DNA of 64,000 nt from Cellulomonas denverensis (GTDB lineage Bacteria > Actinomycetota > Actinomycetes > Actinomycetales > Cellulomonadaceae), in the NCBI RefSeq assembly GCF_012396125.1, contig NZ_JAAXOX010000002.1, forward strand, positions 248,001-312,000. The letters are read 5' to 3'. Positions 8,619 to 16,925 of this stretch are shown one piece after another (the stretch's first letter is position 1; every line of letters starts with the position of its first letter). The notes under the pieces were generated by a model. That model was not told the origin of the DNA. It made no database searches and worked only from the letters and a program-made list of their open reading frames with translations. The position numbers were made by a program, and so were the translations under genes.

Positions 8619-9197
8619 TCACATCGGCTTCAGGTTCTGGTCCAACCGGTCCAGGATCCGTTCCAGCCGCCGCGCCCGGGTCTGCTCGGTCTTCGCGTCG
8701 AAGTACAGCCGGGCATAGGTCCGCCGGACCGACGGCGACATGCCCGACCAGTGGGTGTGCGCCGGTTCGTGCCCGCGGATCAGCGCGTCCAGCTCGGCAC
8801 CCTGCTCGTCGCTGGGCGGCGGGGTGGCCGTGGTGTCCCAGCAGCCGTCCGCCCGGGCCGCCGCGACCGCGTCCAGACCCGCCTGGGCGACCACCCCGCG
8901 GGCGATCAGCTGCTCGACCAGCGTGCGGTTCCGGGCCGACCACCGGCTGCCGCGGCGGCGCGGGGCGAAGTACTTCCGGTAGGCCAGATCGTCGACCCGG
9001 CGCATCTGGCCGTCGATCCAGCCCTGGCACAGCGCCTCCTCCAGGGCCTCGGCGGCACTGACGGTCCGCGGACCGCCGGGCTTGCCGATCACCAGCCAGA
9101 CCCCGTCCGCCGTGGGCCCCTGCTCGGCCAGCCAGCTGCGCAGGGCGGTGCGATCGGGGAACACGAGCCCGTGCTCGAGGTACGACGGTGCGGTCAC
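8619..9197 (-). CDS. YdeI/OmpD-associated family protein
   Basis: A 192-residue cytoplasmic protein. Family features are LEHGLVFPDRTALRSWL at the N-terminus, the central EALCQGWIDGQMRRVDDLAYRKYFAPRRRGSRWSARN region, and a C-terminal YdeI domain ending in helices rich in Arg. Relatives are called bacteriocin-protection or YdeI proteins, but the biochemical role is unknown. I chose GTG 9197 because AAGGAGG lies five bases upstream; an ATG ten codons earlier has no ribosome site. The gene lies upstream of the M23-like gene on the same strand. Confidence 0.82.
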   Translation of the reverse strand: MTAPSYLEHGLVFPDRTALRSWLAEQGPTADGVWLVIGKPGGPRTVSAAEALEEALCQGWIDGQMRRVDDLAYRKYFAPRRRGSRWSARNRTLVEQLIARGVVAQAGLDAVAAARADGCWDTTATPPPSDEQGAELDALIRGHEPAHTHWSGMSPSVRRTYARLYFDAKTEQTRARRLERILDRLDQNLKPM

Positions 9198-9272
9198 GGC
9201 GGCCTCCTTGTGCGTCCGGTCGAGCATCGCAGGTCCCGCCGACCACCCATCGACCCGCCCGACGCCCCGTGG

Positions 9273-9650
9273 TCAGCCGCGGGCGAGGGCCGGGGCGTCC
9301 AGGTAGTCGGTGAAGCCGAGCAGGTTGCCCCACGGGTCGGCGATCTCCACCACCCAGCCGGTGCCGATCTGGTGCGGCGGTGCGCTCAGCTCCACGCCGG
9401 CTGCTGCGAGGTGCTCGGCGGCGGCGCGCGCGTCGGGCACCTCGAACCAGAGCTTGTGCCCACCCGGTCGCGGGCTCTCCACCACGCCCACGCCGAGCCC
9501 CGGGGTCTCCGACCCGATCCGGAACAGCACGGTGCCCATCGCGTCGAACCGCCGGTGCACCGGCAGCCCGACGGTGTCGCGGTAGAACTCCACCGCCCGG
9601 TCCAGGTCGCCCACCTCGAGGAACACGTTGTCGATGCCGAGGACGTCCAT
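9273..9650 (-). CDS. VOC (glyoxalase/bleomycin-resistance fold) protein
   Basis: A 125-residue vicinal-oxygen-chelate protein. It shows the paired beta-alpha-beta-beta-beta modules: GIDNVFLEVGDLDRAVEFYRDTVGLPV at the N-terminus, HKLWFEVPDARAAAEHLAAAGV in the middle and WVVEIADPWGNLLGFTDY at the end, where the final Glu often binds metal. Such proteins act as lyases, dioxygenases or drug-binding proteins; this one cannot be assigned. It starts one base after the stop of the DUF1349 gene upstream, so the two form an operon. Confidence 0.88.
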   Translation of the reverse strand: MDVLGIDNVFLEVGDLDRAVEFYRDTVGLPVHRRFDAMGTVLFRIGSETPGLGVGVVESPRPGGHKLWFEVPDARAAAEHLAAAGVELSAPPHQIGTGWVVEIADPWGNLLGFTDYLDAPALARG

Positions 9651-9651
9651 C

Positions 9652-10254
9652 TCAGCTCCCGTCGCGCGGGTCGGCCAGCGTGGCCGCGTCGAACCGGATG
9701 CCGGCGAACTCGACGTCGCAGCCGGGCCCGGTCGGGGACTGCACCTCGAACCCCAGCCGGGGCGTGCCGGGCGCGTCCAGGGCGAACAGCCGGACCAGCT
9801 GCCAGACCTCGCCGTCCTGCGAGGCGTGAAAGGTGTACACCCCGCCGATCCGGGACACCCGGAGCCAGGTGGTGCGGGAGTCGACGGCGAAGGCGTTGGC
9901 GTCGTCGGAGACCGTGCGGTTGACCACCGTGACGATGGTCGGCTGCCCGCTCGGGGAGTGTTCGAAGCAGAGCTTGGCCCAGTGCGCGTCGTCGATCCAC
10001 AGCAGGAGCACCCCGGCGTCGAAATCGGTGCCGAAGCCGACCGTGACCCGGCAGCGCAGCTGGAAGTCCCCGGCGGGCAGCACGCCGAGCAGGCGGTCGG
10101 CGTTCAGCGTGGGGGTGCCGCTCGCGGGGTCGGTGAAGATGTCGGTCCGCGGTCCGGCGGTGGCGCTCAGCCCGTCGTCGTCGTGCACCTGCCAGACCGC
10201 ATCACCGTGTGGCTCCAGCGGGTGCGGCAGCGCGGGCAGGATGATCTCGGTCAC
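9652..10254 (-). CDS. DUF1349 domain protein
   Basis: A 200-residue protein with a concanavalin-like beta sandwich of the DUF1349 family. Visible landmarks are the repeated beta strands FQLRCRVTVGFGTDFDAGVLLLWIDDAHWAKLCFE, the RTTWLRVSRIGGVYTFHASQDGEVWQLVRLF block and GFEVQSPTGPGCDVEFAGIRF at the end. No signal peptide is present, so it is probably cytoplasmic. Its function is unknown; related domains bind carbohydrates. It is followed after one base by the VOC protein gene. Confidence 0.85.
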   Translation of the reverse strand: MTEIILPALPHPLEPHGDAVWQVHDDDGLSATAGPRTDIFTDPASGTPTLNADRLLGVLPAGDFQLRCRVTVGFGTDFDAGVLLLWIDDAHWAKLCFEHSPSGQPTIVTVVNRTVSDDANAFAVDSRTTWLRVSRIGGVYTFHASQDGEVWQLVRLFALDAPGTPRLGFEVQSPTGPGCDVEFAGIRFDAATLADPRDGS

Positions 10255-10266
10255 GGGGGGTCCTCT

Positions 10267-11079
10267 CTACAAGCGGGTGACGATCCGTTCCCGGGCGAAC
10301 CGCCGGACGACCACCAGGAACGCGACGACGTCGACGACGACCAGCACCGCGCACCCGGCCAGCGCGACCGGGACGTCGAACAGCGTCAGGCCGGTCGCCT
10401 GGCTCACCACGAGCGCGAGGATCGGCAGGACGACCACCATCGCCGTCCCCTGTGCGCCCTGCATCGTGCTCGAACGACCGGAGACCGCCACGATCAGGCT
10501 GGTCGCCAGGAACCCGATCAGCGGCACCAGGCCGAGGATCAGGACCACCCAGGTCCAGGTGGGAAAGAACATACCGCCGATGGTCCCGGCGCCGAGGGCG
10601 TTCACGATCACGGTGTAGACCACGAAGGCCGCCCAGGTCAGCCCCACCGCGGGCAGCACCGAGCCGAGCACCTTGGCCAGCACCAGCTCCCGGTTGGTCA
10701 GCGGGGTGTAGAGCAGCCCCTCGATGGTGTGCCGCTCCTTCTCCCCGACCAGGCTGGAGCTGGCGGTGATGCTGGCGGCCATCACCGGGATCAGCAGGAA
10801 CAGCGGGGCCATGAAGTAGACCACCACCGCGTACAGCACGGTCTGTTCGTCGCTGAACCCGGCCGGCACGATCCCGGCGGGCAGGTTGTCCAGGAAGCTC
10901 TGCATCCCGGCGATCAACGAGGTGAGCACGCCGGTGGTGCCGAGCAGGCCGACCGCGGTGGGGATCAGCACGGCGAACACCACCGGCACGATCACCATCG
11001 AGGTCATCACCTGGGGATTGCGGAGCACTTCGAGCCAGTCCTTGCGCATCACGGCCCAGACCCGGCGGCGGTCGATCAT
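10267..11079 (-). CDS. ABC-2 type exporter permease
   Basis: A 270-residue membrane protein with about six helices. The N-terminus (VWAVMRKDWLEVLRNPQVM) and the segment SLVGEKERHTIEGLLYTPLTNRELVLAKVLGSVLPA, which has the E-R-x-x-x-T-x-E-x-L-L-x-x-P signature, are typical of ABC-2 permeases of the NatB/YhaP class. Its start overlaps the stop of the ATPase gene by four bases, so it is the second partner of that exporter. Since the ATPase gene is frameshifted, the permease may be idle. The substrate is unknown. Confidence 0.88.
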   Translation of the reverse strand: MIDRRRVWAVMRKDWLEVLRNPQVMTSMVIVPVVFAVLIPTAVGLLGTTGVLTSLIAGMQSFLDNLPAGIVPAGFSDEQTVLYAVVVYFMAPLFLLIPVMAASITASSSLVGEKERHTIEGLLYTPLTNRELVLAKVLGSVLPAVGLTWAAFVVYTVIVNALGAGTIGGMFFPTWTWVVLILGLVPLIGFLATSLIVAVSGRSSTMQGAQGTAMVVVLPILALVVSQATGLTLFDVPVALAGCAVLVVVDVVAFLVVVRRFARERIVTRL

Positions 11080-12031
11080 GCGGCACCCCGATCGTCGATG
11101 GTGGCGAAGTAGAGCTCCTCGATGGTCGGCCGGTCCGGCACCACCGCGTGCACCGGGACGTCGTGCCGGACCAGTGCGGCCACGACGGCGGGGATCACCG
11201 CGGGGTCCGGGGTGGTCACCTCCAGCAGTCCGGTCGCGGGATCGATCACCCGGGGCGCCCGGTCCAGCACCTCGGCGGCGACCGCCCGGGCCCGCGCCAC
11301 CTCGCCGCCGACGGTGAACCGGTAGCGGCTGCGTGGCCAGCGCCGGTGCAGCAGCTCCTCGACCGGTCCGGCGGCCAGCAGCCTGCCGTGCTCGATGATC
11401 CCGACGTCGTCGCAGAGCGCCTCCAGGCCGTGCAGCTGGTGAGTGCAGATGATCACCGTGGTGCTGGCGGCCCGGATCAGCTGGTGCAGGTAGGCGATCA
11501 GGTCGGCGGAGGCCTCGGGATCCAGCCCGGCGGTCGGTTCGTCCAGGAACAGCAGGTCGGGCCGGTGCAGCACCGCGCGACCGATCGCCGCCTTCTGCCG
11601 CATCCCCTTGCTCAGCTCACCCACCCGGGAGTCGCCCCGGTCCAGCAGCCCGAGCACGTCCAGCACCTCGTCCACCCGGTGGTCCAGGCCGCTCCGGTCG
11701 ACGCCGTGCAGCTCGCCCCACAGGCGCAGGTTCTCCCGGACGGTGAGCGTCTCGTACAGCGCGGTGTCGGTCTGCACCCCGATCCGGCGCCGGAGCCGGT
11801 CGGCACTGGCGTCGGTCAGCGGTTCGCCGAACAGCGCCACCTGCCCGGCATCCCGGGTGAGCAGGCCGGTCAGCAGCCGGACGGTGGTGGTCTTGCCGGA
11901 ACCGTTCGGCCCGAGCAGCCCGAACGCCCGGCCGCGGCCCACGGTGAAGCACGCTCCGCGACGGCGGCCCGGTCGCCGAACCGCTTGGTCAGGCCGGTGA
12001 CCTCGACCGCCGGTGTGGTGGGTGTGGCCAT
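11076..12031 (-). pseudogene. ABC exporter ATPase, frameshifted near 11955
   Basis: The N-terminus MATPTTPAVEVTGLTKRFGD starts at ATG 12031, but after residue 26 (around 11954-11957) the frame changes by one missing base. The rest, FTVGRGRAFGLLGPNGSGKTTTV (Walker A), the signature LSKGMRQK, Walker B LLFLDEPTAGLD and the switch His in ICTHQLHGLEAL, is in another frame through 11076. Both halves are well preserved, so the gene is either recently broken or the base is a sequencing or assembly error. It would power the ABC-2 permease downstream. No start codon inside the second frame would restore the first beta strands of the nucleotide-binding domain. Spacing to the HAAS/DUF5808 gene upstream is five bases, so this is a four-gene operon with the PadR regulator. 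Confidence 0.8.
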
Positions 12032-12036
12032 CCGGC

Positions 12037-12882
12037 TCAGTCCCCCGCTCGGTGCCAGGCGCGCCGCAGGCCGGACCGCAGCGGGACCAGGACCACCGCG
12101 ACGGCACCGGCGGCGGCCACCGGGAGGGCGGCGCCGACCAGCAGCCCGGCCCGTCCCTGGGGATGCCGGGCCTCGGCGATCGTCGCGCCGGTCACCCCCG
12201 CGGACAGCACGGCCAGGGCGGTGGCGTTGGCGGTGCGCACCAGGCGGTCCTGCCTCGCGCCGCCGCGCTGGGCCCAGACCGCCGGGACCGCACCCAGGGC
12301 GAGCGTGGCCAGCACGGTCCACCGCGGTCCCCGGCCGCGCACCCGCCCGGTCGGGCCGAAGCCGGTGGCCACGGTCGAGGGCAGGCGGCGCCAGGCGACC
12401 GCGAGGGCACCGGCGGCCAGACCGGTGACGACCAGCGGCACGGATTGCGCGGCGCGCAGCTCCGGCGCCGGGATCGCGCCGAGCACGTCCGGGCCCGCGT
12501 CGTCCGGCCGCAGCAGCCCGGCCCGCACGGCGATCGCGCCGTAGTTGAGCGTCCAGCCCAGGCCGAACAGCCGCGGCACCACCAGGTGCGGGTTCGCCGG
12601 GTCCCAGGTCCGGGCACGGACGTCCGCACTCACCGGCCCGCGGACCTCGACCGGCAGGCCGAGCACCCGCCAGCGTGCGTCCTGCGGCGGCGCCTCGTCC
12701 ACCAGCGCCTCGCGCAGGGTCCGGGCGTAGTCCGCCGCCTCCCCGAGCGCCTGCACCGGGTCCAGCCCGGCCGCGGTCAGCTCGTCGAGTTGGGCCGCCA
12801 GGGCGGTCAGGGCGCGTCGGCGATCCGCGGCGGACAGCCGGCCCAGGTGTGCCTGCACTTCGCGCAGGTACGGATGCGTCAT
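12037..12882 (-). CDS. HAAS/DUF5808-like membrane protein, PadR-associated
   Basis: A 281-residue protein. The first 65 residues (MTHPYLREVQAHLGRLSAADRRRALTAL...) are helical and look like the HAAS/DUF1700 signalling domain commonly encoded next to PadR regulators. The middle (NPHLVVPRLFGLGWTLNYGAIAVRAGLLRPDD) resembles DUF5808. The C-terminal half has two to four hydrophobic segments. A strong AGGAGG precedes ATG 12882, which overlaps the PadR stop by four bases. It is probably a membrane partner or anti-regulator of the PadR-controlled exporter; that role is an inference from gene order. Confidence 0.78.
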   Translation of the reverse strand: MTHPYLREVQAHLGRLSAADRRRALTALAAQLDELTAAGLDPVQALGEAADYARTLREALVDEAPPQDARWRVLGLPVEVRGPVSADVRARTWDPANPHLVVPRLFGLGWTLNYGAIAVRAGLLRPDDAGPDVLGAIPAPELRAAQSVPLVVTGLAAGALAVAWRRLPSTVATGFGPTGRVRGRGPRWTVLATLALGAVPAVWAQRGGARQDRLVRTANATALAVLSAGVTGATIAEARHPQGRAGLLVGAALPVAAAGAVAVVLVPLRSGLRRAWHRAGD

Positions 12883-13217
12883 GGCTGCCTCCTGGTGAGG
12901 ATCTCGTTCATCGCCCGGCTCAGGTCCGACCAGGCCGACGCCCCCTCGGCGAGCCAGGCCCGCCCCTCGGTCGTCAGCCGGTAGTACTTGCGCGGCGGCC
13001 CACCGACCGCCTCGCCCCAGCGCGGCCCGATCAGCCCGGACTTCTCCAACCGCGCGAGCAGCGGGTAGACGGTGCCGGCGGTCGCGGCCAGCGCCGGGTG
13101 CGCGCCGAGCCGGTCCAGGATCTCGATCGAGTAGCACTCCTCGCGGTCCAGCACCGCCAGGATGGCGAGCTCCAGCACTCCCTTGCGCAACTGGGCGGTC
13201 CGTGGGCTTCCTTGCAT
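12879..13217 (-). CDS. PadR family transcriptional regulator
   Basis: A 112-residue winged-helix repressor. The DNA-binding part is LRKGVLELAILAVLDREECYSIEILDRLGAHPALAATAGTVYPLLARLEKSGLI, with the wing GGPPRKYYRLTTEGRAWL, which is the PadR pattern; the C-terminal dimerisation helix is short. ATG 13217 has AGGA eight bases upstream; an ATG nine bases earlier is an alternative start. It heads the operon with the HAAS-like protein and ABC exporter and probably represses it, with the exported compound as the likely inducer. It is divergent from the marR-type gene at 13304. Confidence 0.9.
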   Translation of the reverse strand: MQGSPRTAQLRKGVLELAILAVLDREECYSIEILDRLGAHPALAATAGTVYPLLARLEKSGLIGPRWGEAVGGPPRKYYRLTTEGRAWLAEGASAWSDLSRAMNEILTRRQP

Positions 13218-13286
13218 GACAAGCATCCTGGCACAACAAGGATCCAGTGACCCCGGGACGTTCGTCATGGCGTCACCGACAGATTG

Positions 13287-13300
13287 CGTAACATCATACG
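13287..13300. promoter_or_regulatory. CGTA-N6-TACG palindrome with candidate -10
   Basis: A short inverted repeat sits 4-17 bases before the MarR start codon and overlaps TAACAT (13289-13294), a plausible -10 for a nearly leaderless transcript. It is a candidate autoregulatory MarR operator. The arms are only four bases. Confidence 0.35.
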
Positions 13301-13303
13301 TAG

Positions 13304-13762
13304 ATGGAGCGCGCACCCCTGGAGTCCCAGCTGTTCGGCAGCCTGTTCGTGCTCGGCTCGCACCTGTCCCGGTACGCCGACGACGCCCTGGCCCGGTACG
13401 GAGTGACCTCCCGCCAGTGGCTGCTGCTGGCGGTGCTGGTGCAGGCCTTCCCCGACCGGAGCCCGACCCTGACCCAGGCCGCCGCGGTGTACGGCACCTC
13501 GCGCCAGAACGTGAAGCAGATCGCCGGCCAGCTCGCTGCCCGCGGCCTGGTGACCCTCGAACCGGACAGCACGGACCGCCGGGCCACCCGGCTCGCCGTC
13601 ACCCCGCTGGTGGCCGAGCTCTTCGACGCACCGGCGGCCGTCGCCCATCAGCGCGACGCCATCGCCCGGGTGTTCGCCGGCTTCGGCGACGGGGAGCTCA
13701 GCACGCTGCTGGCGGCGGTCGAGCGCTGCCTGGCCAACCTGGACACCCGGGGCGACGCATGA
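13304..13762 (+). CDS. MarR family transcriptional regulator
   Basis: A 152-residue winged-helix regulator. The recognition region is GVTSRQWLLLAVLVQAF ... TLTQAAAVYGTSRQNVKQIAGQLAARGLVTLEPDSTDRRATRLAVTP, with the MarR wing D-x-R-A. The flanking helices should form the dimer interface. Start ATG 13304 is close to a candidate -10, implying a short or absent leader. Its stop overlaps the start of the DUF6544-like membrane protein gene by four bases, so that protein is the likely target, together with marR itself. Confidence 0.9.
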   Translation: MERAPLESQLFGSLFVLGSHLSRYADDALARYGVTSRQWLLLAVLVQAFPDRSPTLTQAAAVYGTSRQNVKQIAGQLAARGLVTLEPDSTDRRATRLAVTPLVAELFDAPAAVAHQRDAIARVFAGFGDGELSTLLAAVERCLANLDTRGDA

Positions 13763-14862
13763 CCCGGACCGTCCTGCGCCTCGCCCTGGGCCTGCTGATC
13801 GTGCTGCACGGCCTGGTGCACCTGACCGGGACGGCCGCCGGCCTGGGCTGGGGCGACACCGGGCTCGTGGTGTCCCCGGTCGCGGGCTGGGCCTGGCTGG
13901 TGGTGTGCCTGCTGACCGTCGCCGCCGGGATCGGGTTCATCGCTGGGCGGCGCCGCTGGTGGTGGCTGGGAGCGCCGGCGGCGGCCGGCTCGCTGGCCCT
14001 GCTCGCCGGTCACTGGCCGGAGTCGGCGGTGGGCCTGGTGCCGGACGTGGTGCTGCTGGCCGCCGTGGCGCACTCCTGGTGGCGGAGCAGTCCACGGTCG
14101 CTGCCCGGTCGCTACCGGCGTGGGGTCGCCGCCACCCCCGTCCCGGTCCCCGCGCGCGGCGTCGTCACCGAGGCCGACCTGGCCGGGCTGCCGGCACCCG
14201 TCGCGGGCTGGCTGCGGCGCACCGGCGCGGTCGGCCGGCCGCGGGTGACCCGGGTCCGCGCGACGCTGCGCGGCCGGATCCGGGGTGGACCCGACGAGCC
14301 GTGGATGACCTTCACCGGCGAGCAGGTCAACACCTACGGCCCCCGCCCCACCCGGCACTTCCTGCTGGACGCCACCCGTGCGGGACTGCCGATCGACGTG
14401 CTGCACGTGCTCACCGACGGCCGGGCCCTGATGACCGCGCGGCTGCTGTCGGTGATCCCGGTGGTCGATGCGGCCGGGCCGGCGATGGACCTCAGCGAGG
14501 CCGTGACCCTGTTCGACGACCTGTGCCTGCTGGCGCCCGCCGCCCTGATCGACGCCCCGGTCACCTGGCAGCCGATCGACGATCGCCGGGTGCGCGCCAC
14601 CTACCGCACCGGCGGCCAGGAGGTCGGCGCCGTGCTGGAGTTCGACGAGTCGGGCGACCTGCGCAATCTGACCTCGGACGACCGGCTGCGCGCCGAGCCG
14701 GACGGATCGTTCACCCCGATGCGCTGGGACACCCCGGTGCACGACTTCCGCGACACCGGCGGCCGTCGACTCCCGGGGACGGCCGGCGCCCGCTGGCACG
14801 CACCGGCCGGGACGTTCAGCTACGCCGAGCTGACCATCCTCGCGGTGGAGTCGGGACCGTGA
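13759..14862 (+). CDS. DUF6544/DUF6920-like membrane protein
   Basis: A 367-residue protein. The first 115 residues contain four hydrophobic segments (VLRLALGLLIVLHGLVHL ..., WAWLVVCLLTVAAGIGF ..., and so on). The remaining 250 residues are soluble and resemble DUF6544-type proteins: LPAPVAGWLRRTGAVGRPRVTRVRATLRGRI and the GRALMTARLLSVIPVVDAAGPAMD region, with MTARLLSVIPVV characteristic. Function is unknown. It is translationally coupled (ATGA) to the MarR regulator, which probably controls it. It faces the kinase-like gene at 14867 tail to tail, with four bases between stops. Confidence 0.8.
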   Translation: MTRTVLRLALGLLIVLHGLVHLTGTAAGLGWGDTGLVVSPVAGWAWLVVCLLTVAAGIGFIAGRRRWWWLGAPAAAGSLALLAGHWPESAVGLVPDVVLLAAVAHSWWRSSPRSLPGRYRRGVAATPVPVPARGVVTEADLAGLPAPVAGWLRRTGAVGRPRVTRVRATLRGRIRGGPDEPWMTFTGEQVNTYGPRPTRHFLLDATRAGLPIDVLHVLTDGRALMTARLLSVIPVVDAAGPAMDLSEAVTLFDDLCLLAPAALIDAPVTWQPIDDRRVRATYRTGGQEVGAVLEFDESGDLRNLTSDDRLRAEPDGSFTPMRWDTPVHDFRDTGGRRLPGTAGARWHAPAGTFSYAELTILAVESGP

Positions 14863-14866
14863 GCGG

Positions 14867-15337
14867 TCATTCGGTGCTGATCACCCGGACCGGCCCCTCC
14901 TGCACGGTCGGCGCCTCGAAGCCGCGCAGGTAGCCGGACATCCGGTCGGCCGGGACCGGCACGTCATCAGGCCCGTCGCCGGAGCGCGCCGCCACCCGCG
15001 CCCGCATGGTCGCCTCGGACGCGCGCAGGTGGTGCACCACCGGCACCACCCCGGTCGGCGCCAACAGCGCGCGGTAGTCGTCCCGGGCGGCCCGCGACCA
15101 GAAGCTGGTGTCCACCACCACCCGCTCCCCCGCGGCCACCGCCGCCAGCAACCGCTGCCGGATGATCGCGTGCACGGCGCCCGCGGTGTCCGGGTCCAGC
15201 GGGTGCTCCCGGTGACCGAGCTCCCAGGCGATCCGGTCGAAGGACAGCCAGAGGTAACCCTGCTCCGCCAGCCGGGCGGCATGGGTCGACTTGCCCGCAC
15301 CGGCCGGGCCGCAGACCAGCACCACCTGCTCGTCCAT
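14867..15337 (-). CDS. P-loop ATPase/kinase-like protein (AAA_33 type)
   Basis: A 156-residue protein with Walker A GPAGAGKST at residues 10-18 and the downstream LSFDRIAWELG, VVVDTSFWSRAARDDYRAL and HHLRASEATMRARVAAR segments of the AAA_33/zeta-like kinase group. Such proteins phosphorylate small molecules or modify RNA ends; the substrate is not evident. Start ATG 15337 has GGGAGG upstream. It is divergent from the cyclase-fold gene at 15410 with a 72-base promoter region between them. Confidence 0.82.
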   Translation of the reverse strand: MDEQVVLVCGPAGAGKSTHAARLAEQGYLWLSFDRIAWELGHREHPLDPDTAGAVHAIIRQRLLAAVAAGERVVVDTSFWSRAARDDYRALLAPTGVVPVVHHLRASEATMRARVAARSGDGPDDVPVPADRMSGYLRGFEAPTVQEGPVRVISTE

Positions 15338-15397
15338 CGCACCTCCCGGCCGCCAGGATAGGGACCTCGGCCCGATCCCCTCCGCTGGTCGGCTGCC

Positions 15398-15403
15398 TAG
15401 GCT
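15398..15403 (+). promoter_or_regulatory. Candidate -10 element (leaderless)
   Basis: TAGGCT ends six bases before the GTG at 15410, which puts the expected transcription start at or next to the start codon. This fits leaderless transcripts, which are common in actinomycetes. No clear -35 is visible. Confidence 0.45.
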
Positions 15404-15409
15404 CGCAGG

Positions 15410-16243
15410 GTGCACACCCAGTCCGACGTCGAGGCCGTGCTGTCCCACCGGCACGACCTGGGCGGCGACCTGTGGACCACCCCCGACCTGCGACTGGGCA
15501 AGGGCGCGCCGTTCTCCGCCCTGGAGAGTCCGCTGCTGCTGCTCGACCTCGGCATGGACCCGGACGAGCCGGTGCTGCGGGACAGCGCCGAGCTGGTGCT
15601 CAGCACCTGGCGGCCGGACGGCCGGTTCGCGGTGTACCCGCACGGTGCGATCCTGCCCTGCCACACCGCGGCGGCGGCCCGGCTGCTGTGCCGGCTCGGC
15701 CGGGCGGACGACCCGCGGGTGGTCCGGTGCCTGGAGCAACTGCTGGACGGCCGGCACGACGACGGTGGCTGGCGGTGCCGCAAGTTCAGCTACGGCCGCG
15801 GACCGGAGACCGAGCTATCCAACCCGATGCCCACCCTGGTCGCGCTGGACGCCTTCCGGCACACCACGACGCCGCAGTCACCCGCCCTGGACCAGGCGGT
15901 CGAGACCCTGTTGCGGCACTGGACCACCCGCGCCCCGGTCGGACCGTGCCACTACGGCATCGGCACGCTGTTCCACCAGGTGTCCTTCCCATTCCGGGCC
16001 TACAACCTCTTCTACTGGGTGTACGTCCTGTCGTTCTACCCCGCCGCCCGCACCGACCCGCGGTTCGCCGAGGCGTTCGCCGCCCTGCGGTCCACCCTGA
16101 TGGCCGGCCAGATCGTGGTGCAGCGGGTGGTCCCCAAGCTGGCCCGGTTGGAGTTCTGCCGCCCGGGCCGGCCGAGCGCCACGGCAACGGCGCGGTACCG
16201 GGAGATCGTGCACAACCTGGCCGCCGAACGCGACGCGGGCTGA
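15410..16243 (+). CDS. Terpenoid cyclase/prenyltransferase-fold protein
   Basis: A 277-residue all-helical protein. LSTWRPDGRFAVYPHGAI, LCRLGRADDPRVVRCLEQLL, and DGRHDDGGWRCRKFSYGRG are QW-like repeats of the squalene-cyclase/prenyltransferase alpha/alpha barrel. It is less than half the length of real squalene-hopene cyclases and shows no DxDD motif, so it is unlikely to cyclise terpenes. Standalone proteins of this kind are usually annotated only by fold. No leader or helix for membrane anchoring is seen. It starts with GTG, probably on a leaderless message, and ends ten bases from the convergent response-regulator gene. Confidence 0.75.
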   Translation: MHTQSDVEAVLSHRHDLGGDLWTTPDLRLGKGAPFSALESPLLLLDLGMDPDEPVLRDSAELVLSTWRPDGRFAVYPHGAILPCHTAAAARLLCRLGRADDPRVVRCLEQLLDGRHDDGGWRCRKFSYGRGPETELSNPMPTLVALDAFRHTTTPQSPALDQAVETLLRHWTTRAPVGPCHYGIGTLFHQVSFPFRAYNLFYWVYVLSFYPAARTDPRFAEAFAALRSTLMAGQIVVQRVVPKLARLEFCRPGRPSATATARYREIVHNLAAERDAG

Positions 16244-16253
16244 GAACCGGGGT

Positions 16254-16925
16254 TCAGTTCGGCAGGTACCGCAGCTCCGGGCGGCCGGAGCGACCGTAGA
16301 CCGGCTCGCGGGTGTACGCCCCGCGCGCCACCAGGTGCTCCAGGTAGCGGCGGGCGGTCACCCGGGACAGCCCGGTGACCGCCGCCGCCTCACTGGCGGT
16401 GAGGCCGGCGTCGGCGGCGTGCAGGGCGTCGCGCACCCGGTCGAGCGTCTCCGGCGACATGCCCTTCGGCAGGGCGGTGCCGGTGCGGGCACGCAGCGCG
16501 GCCAGGGCGGCGTCGATCTCACCCTGGTCGATCACCGAACCCTGCCCGGTCGCGGCCGCCCGGTAGGCGGCGTAGGCCTCCAGCCGTTCTCGGAGCGCGG
16601 CGAAGGTGAACGGCTTGATCAGGTAGTGCACCACGCCGTGCCGGACCGCGGTCCGCACCGACGCCAGGTCACGGGCCGCGGTGATCACCAGGACATCCGG
16701 CGGGTCCGGCAGCTCGCGCAGCGCCCGGCAGACCTCGAGCCCGTGGGTCCCCGGCATCGCCAGGTCGAGCAGCACCAGGTCGACGCCGCCGCGGGCCACC
16801 CGGGCCAGCGCCACGTCGCCGTCCCCCGCGACCGCCACCGTGCGGAAGCCGGGCACCCGGTCGACGAAGGTGCGGTGCGCGCGGGCGACCACCGGCTGGT
16901 CGTCCACCACCAGGACCCGGATCAT
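16254..16925 (-). CDS. CitB/DcuR-type response regulator
   Basis: A 223-residue two-component regulator. The receiver domain (residues 1-120) has the acidic pair Asp8-Asp9, phospho-acceptor Asp54 in LLDLAMPG and Lys104 in YLIKPF. The C-terminal helix-turn-helix (LTASEAAAVTGLSRVTARRYLEHLVARG) is the CitB/DcuR type. Its ATG overlaps the kinase stop by four bases. The adjacent DASS transporter, fumC and frdABCD are the expected targets, giving control by extracellular C4-dicarboxylates or citrate. That signal is known for CitAB/DcuSR; here it is inferred from gene context. Confidence 0.92.
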   Translation of the reverse strand: MIRVLVVDDQPVVARAHRTFVDRVPGFRTVAVAGDGDVALARVARGGVDLVLLDLAMPGTHGLEVCRALRELPDPPDVLVITAARDLASVRTAVRHGVVHYLIKPFTFAALRERLEAYAAYRAAATGQGSVIDQGEIDAALAALRARTGTALPKGMSPETLDRVRDALHAADAGLTASEAAAVTGLSRVTARRYLEHLVARGAYTREPVYGRSGRPELRYLPN

